From the NCBI RefSeq assembly GCF_013307435.2, contig NZ_CP102845.1, positions 4,569,501 to 4,633,500 on the forward strand: a DNA stretch of 64,000 nucleotides, written 5' to 3'. Below are positions 9,174 through 17,358 of this stretch, piece by piece. This stretch comes from Microvirga terrae (lineage in GTDB: Bacteria > Pseudomonadota > Alphaproteobacteria > Rhizobiales > Beijerinckiaceae). Every line of letters starts with the position of its first letter. Position 1 is the first letter of the stretch. The translations under genes were made by a program, and so were the position numbers. The notes below the pieces were generated by a model. It did no database searches. It saw nothing but the letters and a program-made list of their open reading frames with translations, and was not told the DNA's origin.

Positions 9174-10148
9174 CTACCCGACCTTCACGCGCGCCACCAA
9201 CAGGCGGGCGAGCACGAGCACGGTGAACGTGACCAGGAACAGGATGCAGCCCAGCGCCATCAGGGCGTTGAGCTGGAGGCCGATGGCCTCGTTGAACTCG
9301 TTGGCGATGCGAGACGCGATGGTGGATCCGGGATCGAAGACCGAGCCCGACAGCCGGTTGGCATTGCCGACCACGAAGGTGACGGCCATCGTCTCGCCGA
9401 GCGCGCGGCCGAGTCCGAGCATGACCGCTCCGATGATGCTGACGCCCGCCTGCGGCAGCAGCACGTTGCGCACCACCTCCCAGGTGGTGCAGCCGATGCC
9501 GTAGGCGCTCTCGCGCAGCACGGATGGGATCTGATCGAGAATGTCGCGCGCGATCGACGCGATGAACGGGATGATCATGATCGCCAGGATGATGCCGGCC
9601 GTCAGGATGCCGACGCCGGAGGGCGTGCGCGCATAAAGAATGGTGCCCACGATGGGCATGCCCTCGACGATGTTCGACACGGGGATCTGCACATAGTTCG
9701 CGAAGAGAGGCGCGAAGACGAAGAGGCCCCACATGCCGTAGATGATGCTGGGCACCGCCGCGAGCAGCTCGATGGTGGTCGCCACCGGACGCTTGAGCCA
9801 AGGCGGGCAAAGCTGCGTCAGGAAGATCGCGATGCCGAGCGACAGGGGAACGCCGATCACGAGGGCGATCAGCGCCGTCGACAGGGTGCCCACGATGGCC
9901 ACCCAGGCACCGTACTGGTCCTCGTTGACGTTCCAGACGCTCGACGTGATGAAACCGAAGCCGAACTCGCGGAAGGCCGGCAGGCCTCCATAGATCATGG
10001 CACCGATGATGCCCAGGAGCACGATCAGCACCAGGAGGGCCGATCCGAGGCTTGCGAGCCGAAAGATCCGGTCGAAGCCCGATTGGGAGGATCGGCGGGC
10101 GGGAGCATCCGCGCGCGTCACGAGACGTTCTTGCGAGAGAGCTGTCAT
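9174..10148 (-). CDS. pstC: phosphate ABC transporter permease PstC
   Basis: This inner-membrane permease has 324 residues from the chosen ATG. A cytoplasmic basic leader (about 30 residues) precedes the first helix, and five more helices follow, with the EAA-type loop containing ESAYGIGCTTWEVVRN near residue 205. An in-frame TTG at 10172 would add eight residues, but neither start has a strong ribosome binding site; I prefer the ATG. It follows pstS after 39 bp. Confidence 0.94.
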   Translation of the reverse strand: MTALSQERLVTRADAPARRSSQSGFDRIFRLASLGSALLVLIVLLGIIGAMIYGGLPAFREFGFGFITSSVWNVNEDQYGAWVAIVGTLSTALIALVIGVPLSLGIAIFLTQLCPPWLKRPVATTIELLAAVPSIIYGMWGLFVFAPLFANYVQIPVSNIVEGMPIVGTILYARTPSGVGILTAGIILAIMIIPFIASIARDILDQIPSVLRESAYGIGCTTWEVVRNVLLPQAGVSIIGAVMLGLGRALGETMAVTFVVGNANRLSGSVFDPGSTIASRIANEFNEAIGLQLNALMALGCILFLVTFTVLVLARLLVARVKVG

Positions 10149-10187
10149 TCGCCGATCCGCTTTGTTGTTCAATCGACCGAGATCAGA

Positions 10188-11225
10188 TTACTGCTTGAAG
10201 ACGGGCTGGCCCGACGCGTTCTTGATCTCGCTCGCCCAGGTGGCGCGAACCTGATCCTTCAGCTGGCTCGGGAGCGGCACGTAGTCGAGCTCGATAGCCA
10301 TCTGGTCGCCGTTCTTGAAGGACCAGTCGAAGAACTTCAAGGCCTCCGCCACCTGCTCGGGCTTCTCGGGGGTCTTGGGCACGAGGATGAAGGTCGGCGC
10401 CGTGATGGGCCAAGCCTCGTCGCCGGCCTGGTTCGTCAGCGAGATGCCGTAGCCGGGGGCCGACTTCCAATCGGCGTTGGCGGCGGCAGCCTGGAAGGTC
10501 TTGGCTTCCGGCGCCACGAACTTGCCGTTCTTGTTCTGAAGCTGCGCGAACGGGATGCTGTTCTGCTTGGCATAGGCGTATTCGACATAGCCGATCGAGT
10601 TCGGCACCTGCTTCACGAGAGCCGCCACGCCCTCATTGCCCTTGCCGCCCTGACCGACCGGCCACTGCACGGAGGAACCGGCGCCCGGGCCGCTCTTCCA
10701 GCCTTCCGAGACCTGCGACAGGTAGGTGGTGAACACGCTGGTGGTGCCCGATCCGTCGGAGCGGTAGACCGGCGTGATCGCCGCGTTGGGAAGGTTCACG
10801 CCCTGATTGACCTGGGCGATCTTGGCGTCGTTCCACTTGGAGATCTTGCCGTTGAAGATGTCGGCCAGCACCTCGCCCGTCAGCTTGAGTTGGCCGGCGC
10901 CCTGGACGTTGTAGACGGCCACCACGCCGCCCATGACAGCCGGGAACTGCACGAAGCCGTCCTTCTGCAGATCCTCGCCCTTCAGCGGAGCATCGGTCGC
11001 GCCGAAATCGACCGTCTTGGCCCGGATCTGACGGATGCCGCCGCTGGACCCGATGGACTGGTAGTTCATCCGGTTCCCGGTTTCCTTGTTGTAGGCCTCG
11101 GCCCACTTGGCATAGATCGGGAACGGGAAGGTCGCGCCCGCGCCCGTGATGTCGGCCGCAGATGCCGTGGTCGTAAGGCTCGCGACGGCAAGGCCGGCCG
11201 CAATGGCGTAGGACATAATCTTCAC
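10188..11225 (-). CDS. pstS: periplasmic phosphate-binding protein PstS
   Basis: The 345-residue protein has a signal peptide (about residues 1-24, ending TTTASAA) and a type II binding-protein fold. Phosphate-binding segments GAGATFPFPIY near residue 30, SSGGIRQI near 60 and YRSDGSGTTSVF near 160 are visible. I chose a GTG start at 11225 because an AGGAG lies seven bases before it; the ATG at 11243 would place that ribosome binding site inside the gene. A three-repeat Pho box lies about 95 bp upstream, making this the phosphate-starvation-induced start of pstSCAB-phoU-phoB. Confidence 0.96.
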   Translation of the reverse strand: MKIMSYAIAAGLAVASLTTTASAADITGAGATFPFPIYAKWAEAYNKETGNRMNYQSIGSSGGIRQIRAKTVDFGATDAPLKGEDLQKDGFVQFPAVMGGVVAVYNVQGAGQLKLTGEVLADIFNGKISKWNDAKIAQVNQGVNLPNAAITPVYRSDGSGTTSVFTTYLSQVSEGWKSGPGAGSSVQWPVGQGGKGNEGVAALVKQVPNSIGYVEYAYAKQNSIPFAQLQNKNGKFVAPEAKTFQAAAANADWKSAPGYGISLTNQAGDEAWPITAPTFILVPKTPEKPEQVAEALKFFDWSFKNGDQMAIELDYVPLPSQLKDQVRATWASEIKNASGQPVFKQ

Positions 11226-11319
11226 GATAGGTCTCCTGTTCATGCAAGAGCGACAGGCGGCTGAAAAGCCCGGGCCGTGTCTCGCGATGGGACAGCTAGG
11301 CCCGACGGATGTCTCCTCT

Positions 11320-11347
11320 ACGACAGTTGGATGACAATTAGATGACA
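11320..11347 (-). promoter_or_regulatory. Pho box, three direct repeats
   Basis: On the minus strand the repeats TGTCAT, TGTCAT and TGTCGT occur with an exact 11-bp period (starts at 11347, 11336 and 11325). This matches tandem PhoB half-sites, here one and a half boxes, placed about 95 bp before the pstS start and facing it. Confidence 0.88.
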
Positions 11348-11396
11348 CCCCCAAAGGATCCCTTGAGGCGGCCAAAAGCATTGCGACGGGACGGAA

Positions 11397-12689
11397 CTAT
11401 TGGCGCGGGCCGGCCTCCGGAAAGGTCGCCGTGAACCGGGCGCCCTGCCCGGGCTCGCTGGCGATAGCCAGCTGCCCCCGGTGGCGGTTGACGATATGCT
11501 TGACGATGGCAAGACCCAGGCCCGTCCCGCCCTTGTCCCGGCTCTGCACGACATCGACCCGGTAGAACCGCTCGGTCAGACGCGGCAGGTGCTCCGGGGC
11601 GATGCCGGGGCCATAATCCTGGACCGAGAAGGCGATCTGCGGCACCGGCCCGTCGATGCGGGCGACCTCGACATCCACCCTTCCACCGCTCTCGCCGTAT
11701 TTCACGGCGTTCTCGATCAGGTTCTCGGCGATGCGCAGCAGCTCGTCCCGATCGCCGAGGACCAGCGCCGGACGGTTGGGCAGCGAGGCCTTGATGACCA
11801 TCCCCCTCTCCCGGGCCAGCGGCGAGAGGGTTTCCACCATCTGAGAGGCGATCGTGGCGAGATCGACCGTCTGGGTGGGTGACAGGTGGGCGCGCATCTC
11901 GATCCGCGACAGGGACAGGAGATCGTCGATCAGGCGCTTCATGCGCTGCGCCTGCCCCTTCATGATATCGAGGAAACGCTCCCTCGCCCTCACGTCCTCG
12001 CGGGCGGGTCCCTGGAGGGTCTCGATGAAGCCGAGAAGCGAAGCCAGGGGCGTGCGCAGCTCGTGGCTCGCATTGGCCACGAAATCGGCCCGCATCGCCT
12101 CGAGGCGCCGGGCCGAGGTGAGATCGCGGAAGAACAGGACGACACCGGCCTGGACCTCCGCATCCGAGACGTCCGCCTGCAGGGGGCCGATATGCACCTC
12201 GAAGGTCCGTTCCGTCGGGATCCGCTCCGAATACTCGACCTTGAGGGGTTCGCCGGTCTCCAGCACCTCCTGGATGCCGTCGAGCACGTCCGGGCTGCGC
12301 AGGGCGAAGGACAGGGGGTGACCCGTCTTGAGGCCCGCCAGGAGGTCGTAGGCGGCCCTGTTGGCCTCGATCACCAGCGCCCGCTGGTTCACCAGGATGA
12401 CCGGATCAGGGATCTGCGCCAGAACCGCCTCGGCGACGCTCGAGCGCGGGGACGCCTTCGTCTGCGACCTGACGGCCGTTCCGAGCGGGCGCTTGGGGCT
12501 CGCCACGAGGAAACCGGTGAGGATCGCCACTCCGGCCCAGACCAGAAGCCACCCGTCCCCATAGCCCCGCACCAGCGCCACGGCGACCAGCACGAAGCAG
12601 GCGACGACCGCGCCGCGCAGGGCAGCGTCCCGGATCGGAGTGGCGCTCTGCCGGAGGGCGTCCGGCGTGAGGTCGTCAGGATCGGTCAT
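11397..12689 (-). CDS. phoR: phosphate sensor histidine kinase PhoR
   Basis: This 430-residue membrane kinase phosphorylates PhoB. Two hydrophobic segments at about residues 25-63 anchor it, a PAS domain covers about 90-190, the HisKA phosphoacceptor is His209 in NASHELRTPL, and the ATPase domain follows with N box NLIENAVKYGE, DYGPGIAP and GTGLGLAIVKHI. The domain order TM-PAS-HisKA-HATPase is that of PhoR, which lacks a large periplasmic sensor. The gene lies upstream of the Pho box and so may be transcribed separately from pstS. Confidence 0.93.
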   Translation of the reverse strand: MTDPDDLTPDALRQSATPIRDAALRGAVVACFVLVAVALVRGYGDGWLLVWAGVAILTGFLVASPKRPLGTAVRSQTKASPRSSVAEAVLAQIPDPVILVNQRALVIEANRAAYDLLAGLKTGHPLSFALRSPDVLDGIQEVLETGEPLKVEYSERIPTERTFEVHIGPLQADVSDAEVQAGVVLFFRDLTSARRLEAMRADFVANASHELRTPLASLLGFIETLQGPAREDVRARERFLDIMKGQAQRMKRLIDDLLSLSRIEMRAHLSPTQTVDLATIASQMVETLSPLARERGMVIKASLPNRPALVLGDRDELLRIAENLIENAVKYGESGGRVDVEVARIDGPVPQIAFSVQDYGPGIAPEHLPRLTERFYRVDVVQSRDKGGTGLGLAIVKHIVNRHRGQLAIASEPGQGARFTATFPEAGPRQ

Positions 12690-12747
12690 CGGGCCAGGAC
12701 GTCTCGGGGATGGGGCCTGCCCTCTTTAGGGGACGGCGGCCCCTGTG

Positions 12748-13812
12748 TCATCTCCCGCCAAGCTCGACGTCGCCGGAGATCTCGTTCTCGTCCGGTTTGA
12801 AGGCCAGGCGGGCCGACCGGATGCGGTTGCGGATCTCATAGGCGCCCAGGATCGCCAGGGCGATCACGAAGGGGACGAGGTAATAGCACAGGCGGTAGAG
12901 GAGCAGCGCGCCCAGGACCGGCTCACGGGGATAGTTCGAGAGGGCCAGCAGAATGGTGGCCTCGAAGACCCCGAGGCCGCCCGGCGCATGGCTGGCCACG
13001 CCGAGCATGACGGCAAAGATATAGACCGCCAGGAAGGTCTCGAAGCTCAGATTGTGTCCCCCGGGCAGGAGCACGAAGAGAACTCCGGCGCCGGCGCAGA
13101 CATCCCCCGCGCCGATCAGGATCTGGGCCAGCGACAGGCGAAATCCCGGCAGCTCCAGCTTCCAGCCCTGGATCTTCACGGCGCGCCGCTTGATCGAAAC
13201 CCAGATCATGTAACCGACGACGAATATGGCGGCGCCAAGGCCCACCAGCTGGTTCATCCAGATGTGGGTGTAGACGAGGCTCGCCAGTTCATCGGCCTTG
13301 CTGATCAGGCTCCAGGCCAGGACCAGGGCCATGCCGAGCCAGAAGGTCACGCCGGCGATCACCGTGAGGCTCGCCACCCGCCCCGGGCTCACCCCCTTCG
13401 GCGAGTAGATCCAGTAGCGGACCGTGCCGGCCGTCAGCAGGGGGAACCCCAGCGTGAAGCTCACCGCATAGCTGGTGAAGGAGGCGAGCGCCGTTGTGCG
13501 ATAGCGGATCTGCAGCTTGAGCTGCCGCAGGGCGATGGCATCGTAGCAGGTCAGAAGACTGTAGCTGACGGCGGTCAGGAGGACGGCGAGGCCGATCTGG
13601 CGCGGGCTGGCCGCCGTGAAGGCCGCCTTCAGTTCATTGACGTCGATTTCTGACACGATATGCCAGAGAACCACCAGCGAGGCGCCGAACAGAATGATGC
13701 TCGCTGCCATCCCGATCCAGGCGAACCGGCGGGAACGGCGCTCCTTCGGATGAAGGGCTTCGGCAGAGGACATCTCCGGCGGCGGCGCCGGACGGGAGCT
13801 CATATCATTCAT
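12748..13812 (-). CDS. YbhN/UPF0104-family integral membrane protein
   Basis: The 354-residue product has a short polar N-terminus and about eight hydrophobic segments. It resembles the lysylphosphatidylglycerol synthase transmembrane family, i.e. the flippase half of MprF, but carries no aminoacyl-transferase domain. Features of the family include TAVSYSLLTCYDAIAL near residue 85 and HAPGGLGVFEATIL near 285. Members of the family have been linked to lipid transport, but the substrate here is unknown. The ATG at 13812 was chosen over a TTG at 13824; an ATG at 13803 is also possible. It ends 58 bp before phoR on the same strand. Confidence 0.78.
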   Translation of the reverse strand: MNDMSSRPAPPPEMSSAEALHPKERRSRRFAWIGMAASIILFGASLVVLWHIVSEIDVNELKAAFTAASPRQIGLAVLLTAVSYSLLTCYDAIALRQLKLQIRYRTTALASFTSYAVSFTLGFPLLTAGTVRYWIYSPKGVSPGRVASLTVIAGVTFWLGMALVLAWSLISKADELASLVYTHIWMNQLVGLGAAIFVVGYMIWVSIKRRAVKIQGWKLELPGFRLSLAQILIGAGDVCAGAGVLFVLLPGGHNLSFETFLAVYIFAVMLGVASHAPGGLGVFEATILLALSNYPREPVLGALLLYRLCYYLVPFVIALAILGAYEIRNRIRSARLAFKPDENEISGDVELGGR

Positions 13813-14062
13813 GAAATCGGTCAATCAGCCTCAGCGTGAGAAAGGTCGCATCGGGTACGAAGGCTGTCCTGCATCTATGCGCTGGCATGGGCAACCGCCA
13901 GTCGGCACCGGCCTTTTAATGGTTTCGCAAGGCTGGCGCTACTCTTTCGCCGGAGAAAACGCCGCGGGCGCCCGATGTGGGTTGTCAGCCTCGAAAAAGG
14001 CCTACAACAATGCTTCCTTTGGCATCGGAGACTTGGCCGCAAGGATGGCCCGGGAGTTTTGA

Positions 14063-15454
14063 GTGGATTTCAAGGAAACAGAAACGCAATTTGCTGTTCT
14101 GGCGGAGTCTCTGCCTCAACTCGTCTGGTCATCCCGTCCCGATGGATCTGTCGATTACGTGAATCGCCGGTGGCGCGAGTTCACGGGACTTCCAGGCGAG
14201 CATTTCCTCGGATCCGGTTGGGAGATTGCCATTCATCCCGACGATCTTCCTCAGGTCCGGGAACATTGGCAACGATCCCTTGAGACCGGACAGGCCTATG
14301 AATGGGAGTACCGGGTCCGAACCGCTGCAGGCGGGTACGAATGGTTTCTCAGCCGAGCCATCCCGATCCAGGATCTGTCCGGAAAGATCACCCGATGGTT
14401 CGGCACGAGCACGAATATCAATGCGCAGAAGACCGCCGAGGAAGCCGTGCGCATGCTCGAGAACCAGTACAGGATCGCCCTCGAGGCCGCCGATCTCGGG
14501 ACCTGGCAGATCGACCTGGACAAGAACCTGATCACCTGGGACGAGGGCTCGTGCGCCCTCTACCATCTTCCTCATAACGGATTGTACAGCCTCACTCTCG
14601 AAGAGGCCTGGGCCATGATCCATCCCGAGGACGTGGAGGGGGTCAGGGCCAGGATTGCTGCGGCCGCCTCTGCCGGAGCCGACGGCAAGTATGACAGCCA
14701 GTACCGGGCTATCCTGCCTGATGGGAAACTCCGCTGGTTCCGCTCGCACGGACAGGCGCTCTACACCGAAGAGGGCGGGACCCATCGCGCAGTGAGCCTG
14801 TATGGCGTCGTCAGCGACATCACCGAGCGACATGCTCTGGAAGAGGCCCAGAAGCTTCTGACACGCGAGCTCAACCATCGTGTGAAGAACCTGTTCGCGA
14901 TTGCGAACGGCATGGTTTCGATGACCGCCCGCACGGCTAAGGACCCCAAGGACATGGCCAATGCCCTGCGCGGGCGTCTGAGCGCTCTCTCGCGGGCGCA
15001 CGAACTGGTGCAGCCCGTCGCGGGAGGAGAGACAGGGCAAGGTCCCGACGTGGAACTTGGCCGGCTGATCGAGGCTGTTCTCGAACCCTACCGGCAGTCC
15101 GGCCAGAACAGGATCGCCACCGAAGGCCCGCGCGTGCTCGTGGGGTCCAACACGACGACGAGCCTCGCGCTCGTCCTGCATGAGCTGGCGACCAATGCCG
15201 CCAAATACGGCTGTCTCTCATGCGCAGAGGGGGACCTCGCCATCCACTGGACCCTTCAGGGAGACGACGTCGACCTCCTGTGGACCGAGAGCGGTGGCCC
15301 GACCATCGAGAGCCCCCCGACCTTCGAGGGTTTCGGCACGCAACTGTCCCAGAGAAGCATCACCGGACAACTGGGCGGCACTCTCGACCGCGAATGGCGG
15401 CCGGAAGGCTTGCGCGTCCACATGATCCTGCCAGTCAGCCGGTTGAGCGCCTGA
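14063..15454 (+). CDS. PAS-PAS HWE-family sensor histidine kinase
   Basis: The 463-residue cytoplasmic kinase has two PAS domains (about residues 5-120 and 130-258) followed by an HWE kinase core. His272 in LNHRVKNLFAIANGM is the predicted phosphoacceptor; the N box is HELATNAAKYG at 373-383 and the family tryptophan is in LLWTESGGP near 407. No transmembrane segment is seen, so the signal is probably internal, such as light or redox sensed by a PAS cofactor. A conserved LOV cysteine motif is absent. It starts at GTG with GGGAG six bases upstream. No response regulator is adjacent. cobU follows after 6 bp. Confidence 0.9.
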   Translation: MDFKETETQFAVLAESLPQLVWSSRPDGSVDYVNRRWREFTGLPGEHFLGSGWEIAIHPDDLPQVREHWQRSLETGQAYEWEYRVRTAAGGYEWFLSRAIPIQDLSGKITRWFGTSTNINAQKTAEEAVRMLENQYRIALEAADLGTWQIDLDKNLITWDEGSCALYHLPHNGLYSLTLEEAWAMIHPEDVEGVRARIAAAASAGADGKYDSQYRAILPDGKLRWFRSHGQALYTEEGGTHRAVSLYGVVSDITERHALEEAQKLLTRELNHRVKNLFAIANGMVSMTARTAKDPKDMANALRGRLSALSRAHELVQPVAGGETGQGPDVELGRLIEAVLEPYRQSGQNRIATEGPRVLVGSNTTTSLALVLHELATNAAKYGCLSCAEGDLAIHWTLQGDDVDLLWTESGGPTIESPPTFEGFGTQLSQRSITGQLGGTLDREWRPEGLRVHMILPVSRLSA

Positions 15455-15460
15455 GCGGTC

Positions 15461-16006
15461 ATGACCATTCACCGCCGCGTCCTGATACTGGGCGGAGCAC
15501 GCTCGGGGAAAAGCCGCACTGCGCTGCAGCTGGCTGAGAGCACATCGCCTGAGCGAGACTATATCGCGACGGCTCAGGCTTTCGACGACGAGATGCGCGA
15601 GCGCATCGATCGGCATCGCGCCGAGCGCGACCGATCCTGGCAGACGATCGACGCGCCCCTGGATCTCGTTGAGGCCGTTCAGGCACGGGCCGCCCCCAGA
15701 CACGCCGTGCTGGTCGATTGCCTGACGCTGTGGCTCTCGAACATCATGCTGGCGGGGCGCGATCCGTCCCGGGAGGCCGATCGGCTCGTTCAGACTGTCC
15801 GGGACGCCCGGGGTCCCCTCATCCTGGTCTCGAACGAGGTCGGCCACGGTATCGTCCCGTCGACCCCTCTTGGACGCTCGTTCCGGGACGAGCAGGGCCG
15901 CCTCAATCAAAGGGTCGCTGAGGTCTGCGATGCCGTGATCTTTGTCGCGGCTGGCCAACCAATCCTGCTCAAACCCGCCCCTCCCCTGCGGCTGCACCTG
16001 GAATAG
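15461..16006 (+). CDS. cobU: adenosylcobinamide kinase / guanylyltransferase
   Basis: The 181-residue enzyme (CobU in enterobacteria, CobP in Pseudomonas) phosphorylates adenosylcobinamide and then transfers GMP from GTP in late cobalamin synthesis. The P-loop GGARSGKS is at residues 11-18, the guanylyl-accepting histidine lies in RIDRHRAERD near residue 48, and LVDCLTLWLSN plus VSNEVGHGIVP are family blocks. No other cob gene is nearby, so the pathway is dispersed. Its 6-bp gap to the kinase suggests co-transcription, and the convergent gene 7 bp away encodes a BtuF-like protein. Confidence 0.94.
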   Translation: MTIHRRVLILGGARSGKSRTALQLAESTSPERDYIATAQAFDDEMRERIDRHRAERDRSWQTIDAPLDLVEAVQARAAPRHAVLVDCLTLWLSNIMLAGRDPSREADRLVQTVRDARGPLILVSNEVGHGIVPSTPLGRSFRDEQGRLNQRVAEVCDAVIFVAAGQPILLKPAPPLRLHLE

Positions 16007-16013
16007 ACCGCGA

Positions 16014-16868
16014 TCAGCGCACCTTCGCCCGGGCCTCGGCTCCCAGATGATCGATGGCCGCGGGTGTCGAGGGCCCGCCGCAGATCGTCAGCTTGCCGGG
16101 AAGCACCAAACGTCGGCTCGGGGGCACGGCCTCGGCAAGGGCCGGGTGAAGGAGCAGCGCCGTCCCGTTGTCGACCGCCTGGTCCGTAGCCGCATCGAGA
16201 AGCATGAAGGCCGGTGGCGTCGTGACGATCCTCTCGAGGCGCGCCACTCCTCCTTCGACCAGCCCCAGAGCCTCCTGGTGAAGCTTGAAGCCCATGCGGA
16301 CCAGAATCTCGCCGAGGGGCGAACGGGGTGACGTGACCCAACCGCCCCGTTCCAGGGACAGGATGCTCTGTCCCTCAGGCACGGTTCCGCGCGCCCGCTC
16401 CAGAGCGGCATCGATCAGGGCGATCAGAGCCTCCCCGCGCTCCGGTTGACCGAGCCGACGGGCCAATGTGCGGATCTGGCTGCGTCCATCCGCGAGGTTC
16501 TCCCAGGGTCCCAGCGACAGCACGTCTATCCCTTGCCGTGACAGAAGCGCGACCTGCTCCCGCTGGCCGTAGGTGCCCGTCAGCACGAGATCCGGCCGCT
16601 CGACGATGATGGATTCGGCACTGCCGTCATTCAGGGGAACCGCGCCAGCCTGATCGGCCAGAAAGGCAATGGACGGATCCCGCGCGAGCCGGCTTAACGA
16701 GGCGATCTGGCTGCGATCCGCCAGCGCGAGCAGCAGCTGATCCGTACAGAGATTGAGAGACGCGATCCTTTCAGGCCGCGCGTGAGCCTGCGTGTCTCCG
16801 GGAATGAATGTCGTCAGGAACGGCAGAAGGAGCAACCAAGCATGCCGGAGGATGGATCTGAGGAGCAT
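16014..16868 (-). CDS. BtuF-like periplasmic cobalamin/metal-chelate binding protein
   Basis: This 284-residue protein belongs to the BtuF/FhuD-type binding proteins (peripla_BP_2). A signal peptide covers about residues 1-28 (LLLLPFLTTFIPGDTQA), then RIASLNLCTDQLLLAL and RPDLVLTGTYGQREQVALL match the family core. The ATG at 16868 was chosen because it starts the signal peptide; longer readings add an unlikely polar extension. Binding of vitamin B12 is inferred from the adjacent cobU; a siderophore or another chelate is possible. No permease, ATPase or TonB receptor gene adjoins it, and I see no convincing cobalamin riboswitch upstream. Confidence 0.75.
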   Translation of the reverse strand: MLLRSILRHAWLLLLPFLTTFIPGDTQAHARPERIASLNLCTDQLLLALADRSQIASLSRLARDPSIAFLADQAGAVPLNDGSAESIIVERPDLVLTGTYGQREQVALLSRQGIDVLSLGPWENLADGRSQIRTLARRLGQPERGEALIALIDAALERARGTVPEGQSILSLERGGWVTSPRSPLGEILVRMGFKLHQEALGLVEGGVARLERIVTTPPAFMLLDAATDQAVDNGTALLLHPALAEAVPPSRRLVLPGKLTICGGPSTPAAIDHLGAEARAKVR

Positions 16869-17358
16869 CGTGGGTGGACCGGGTCTGCGAGCTGCAGGCT
16901 CTTTATACCCGACGATCCATCGGCGGAAGCACGCGCATGTCCATGGGCAGCCTTGGTGCCGAGGCGCAGGATCGCTCTCGATGGCAGATCCCACAGTGCG
17001 GTTTCCCGAGGAGGACTTGAGATCCACACGTTGTGACGTCGAGTATTACGTTGCGGCAAATGAGTAAAGCTTGCCTATTGTCGGCTCATCAAATTGTATT
17101 ATTACCCCTGCGTCATCTCGCCATCAGTTATATGGTTCTCATTCTAAGATTTTCGTTGGGAAATAAGGCTTCCATGAAGATGATCATTCATGAATCAGCC
17201 TGAACAAATAGTCGCACCCGGGAACAAATTCGAAATTTTAACGCCAAGCTGACCTATTCTGGACATATCACCCTAGCACATACTTGCCTCCGTTGAACGA
17301 AGAACGGCCGTGCACCCGCCTTGGCGGAGAAGCGGCGCACTCTTGGGGGCTTATCCAT
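16869..17358. other. long intergenic region between btuF-like and transglycosylase genes
   Basis: This 490-bp divergent gap changes character halfway. The first 190 bp is GC-rich like the neighbours. From about 17045 to 17280 it is clearly AT-rich, with runs such as TTGTATTATTA and a 10-bp palindrome ATTCATGAAT near 17187. Promoters for both flanking genes are expected here, but I cannot assign a -35/-10 pair with confidence. No gene is supported. Confidence 0.5.

Noticed and set aside
8742..11264. An 840-codon open frame on the plus strand opposite pstA, pstC and pstS
   Set aside because: It is antisense to three clear phosphate transport genes and has the His/Arg/Gly-rich composition typical of reversed GC-rich coding sequence.
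13811..14062. An 83-codon plus-strand frame just before the HWE kinase
   Set aside because: It has no ribosome binding site or recognisable features and lies in the region expected to hold divergent promoters.
16869..17040. A cobalamin riboswitch upstream of the BtuF-like gene
   Set aside because: I found a partial CCGCACTGTGGGATC-like match on the minus strand but not the conserved B12 box or the other core elements.
17100..17160. An iron-responsive Irr or Fur box in the AT-rich gap
   Set aside because: Only one half-site (ATTCTAAGA) resembles the motif; the other half does not match.
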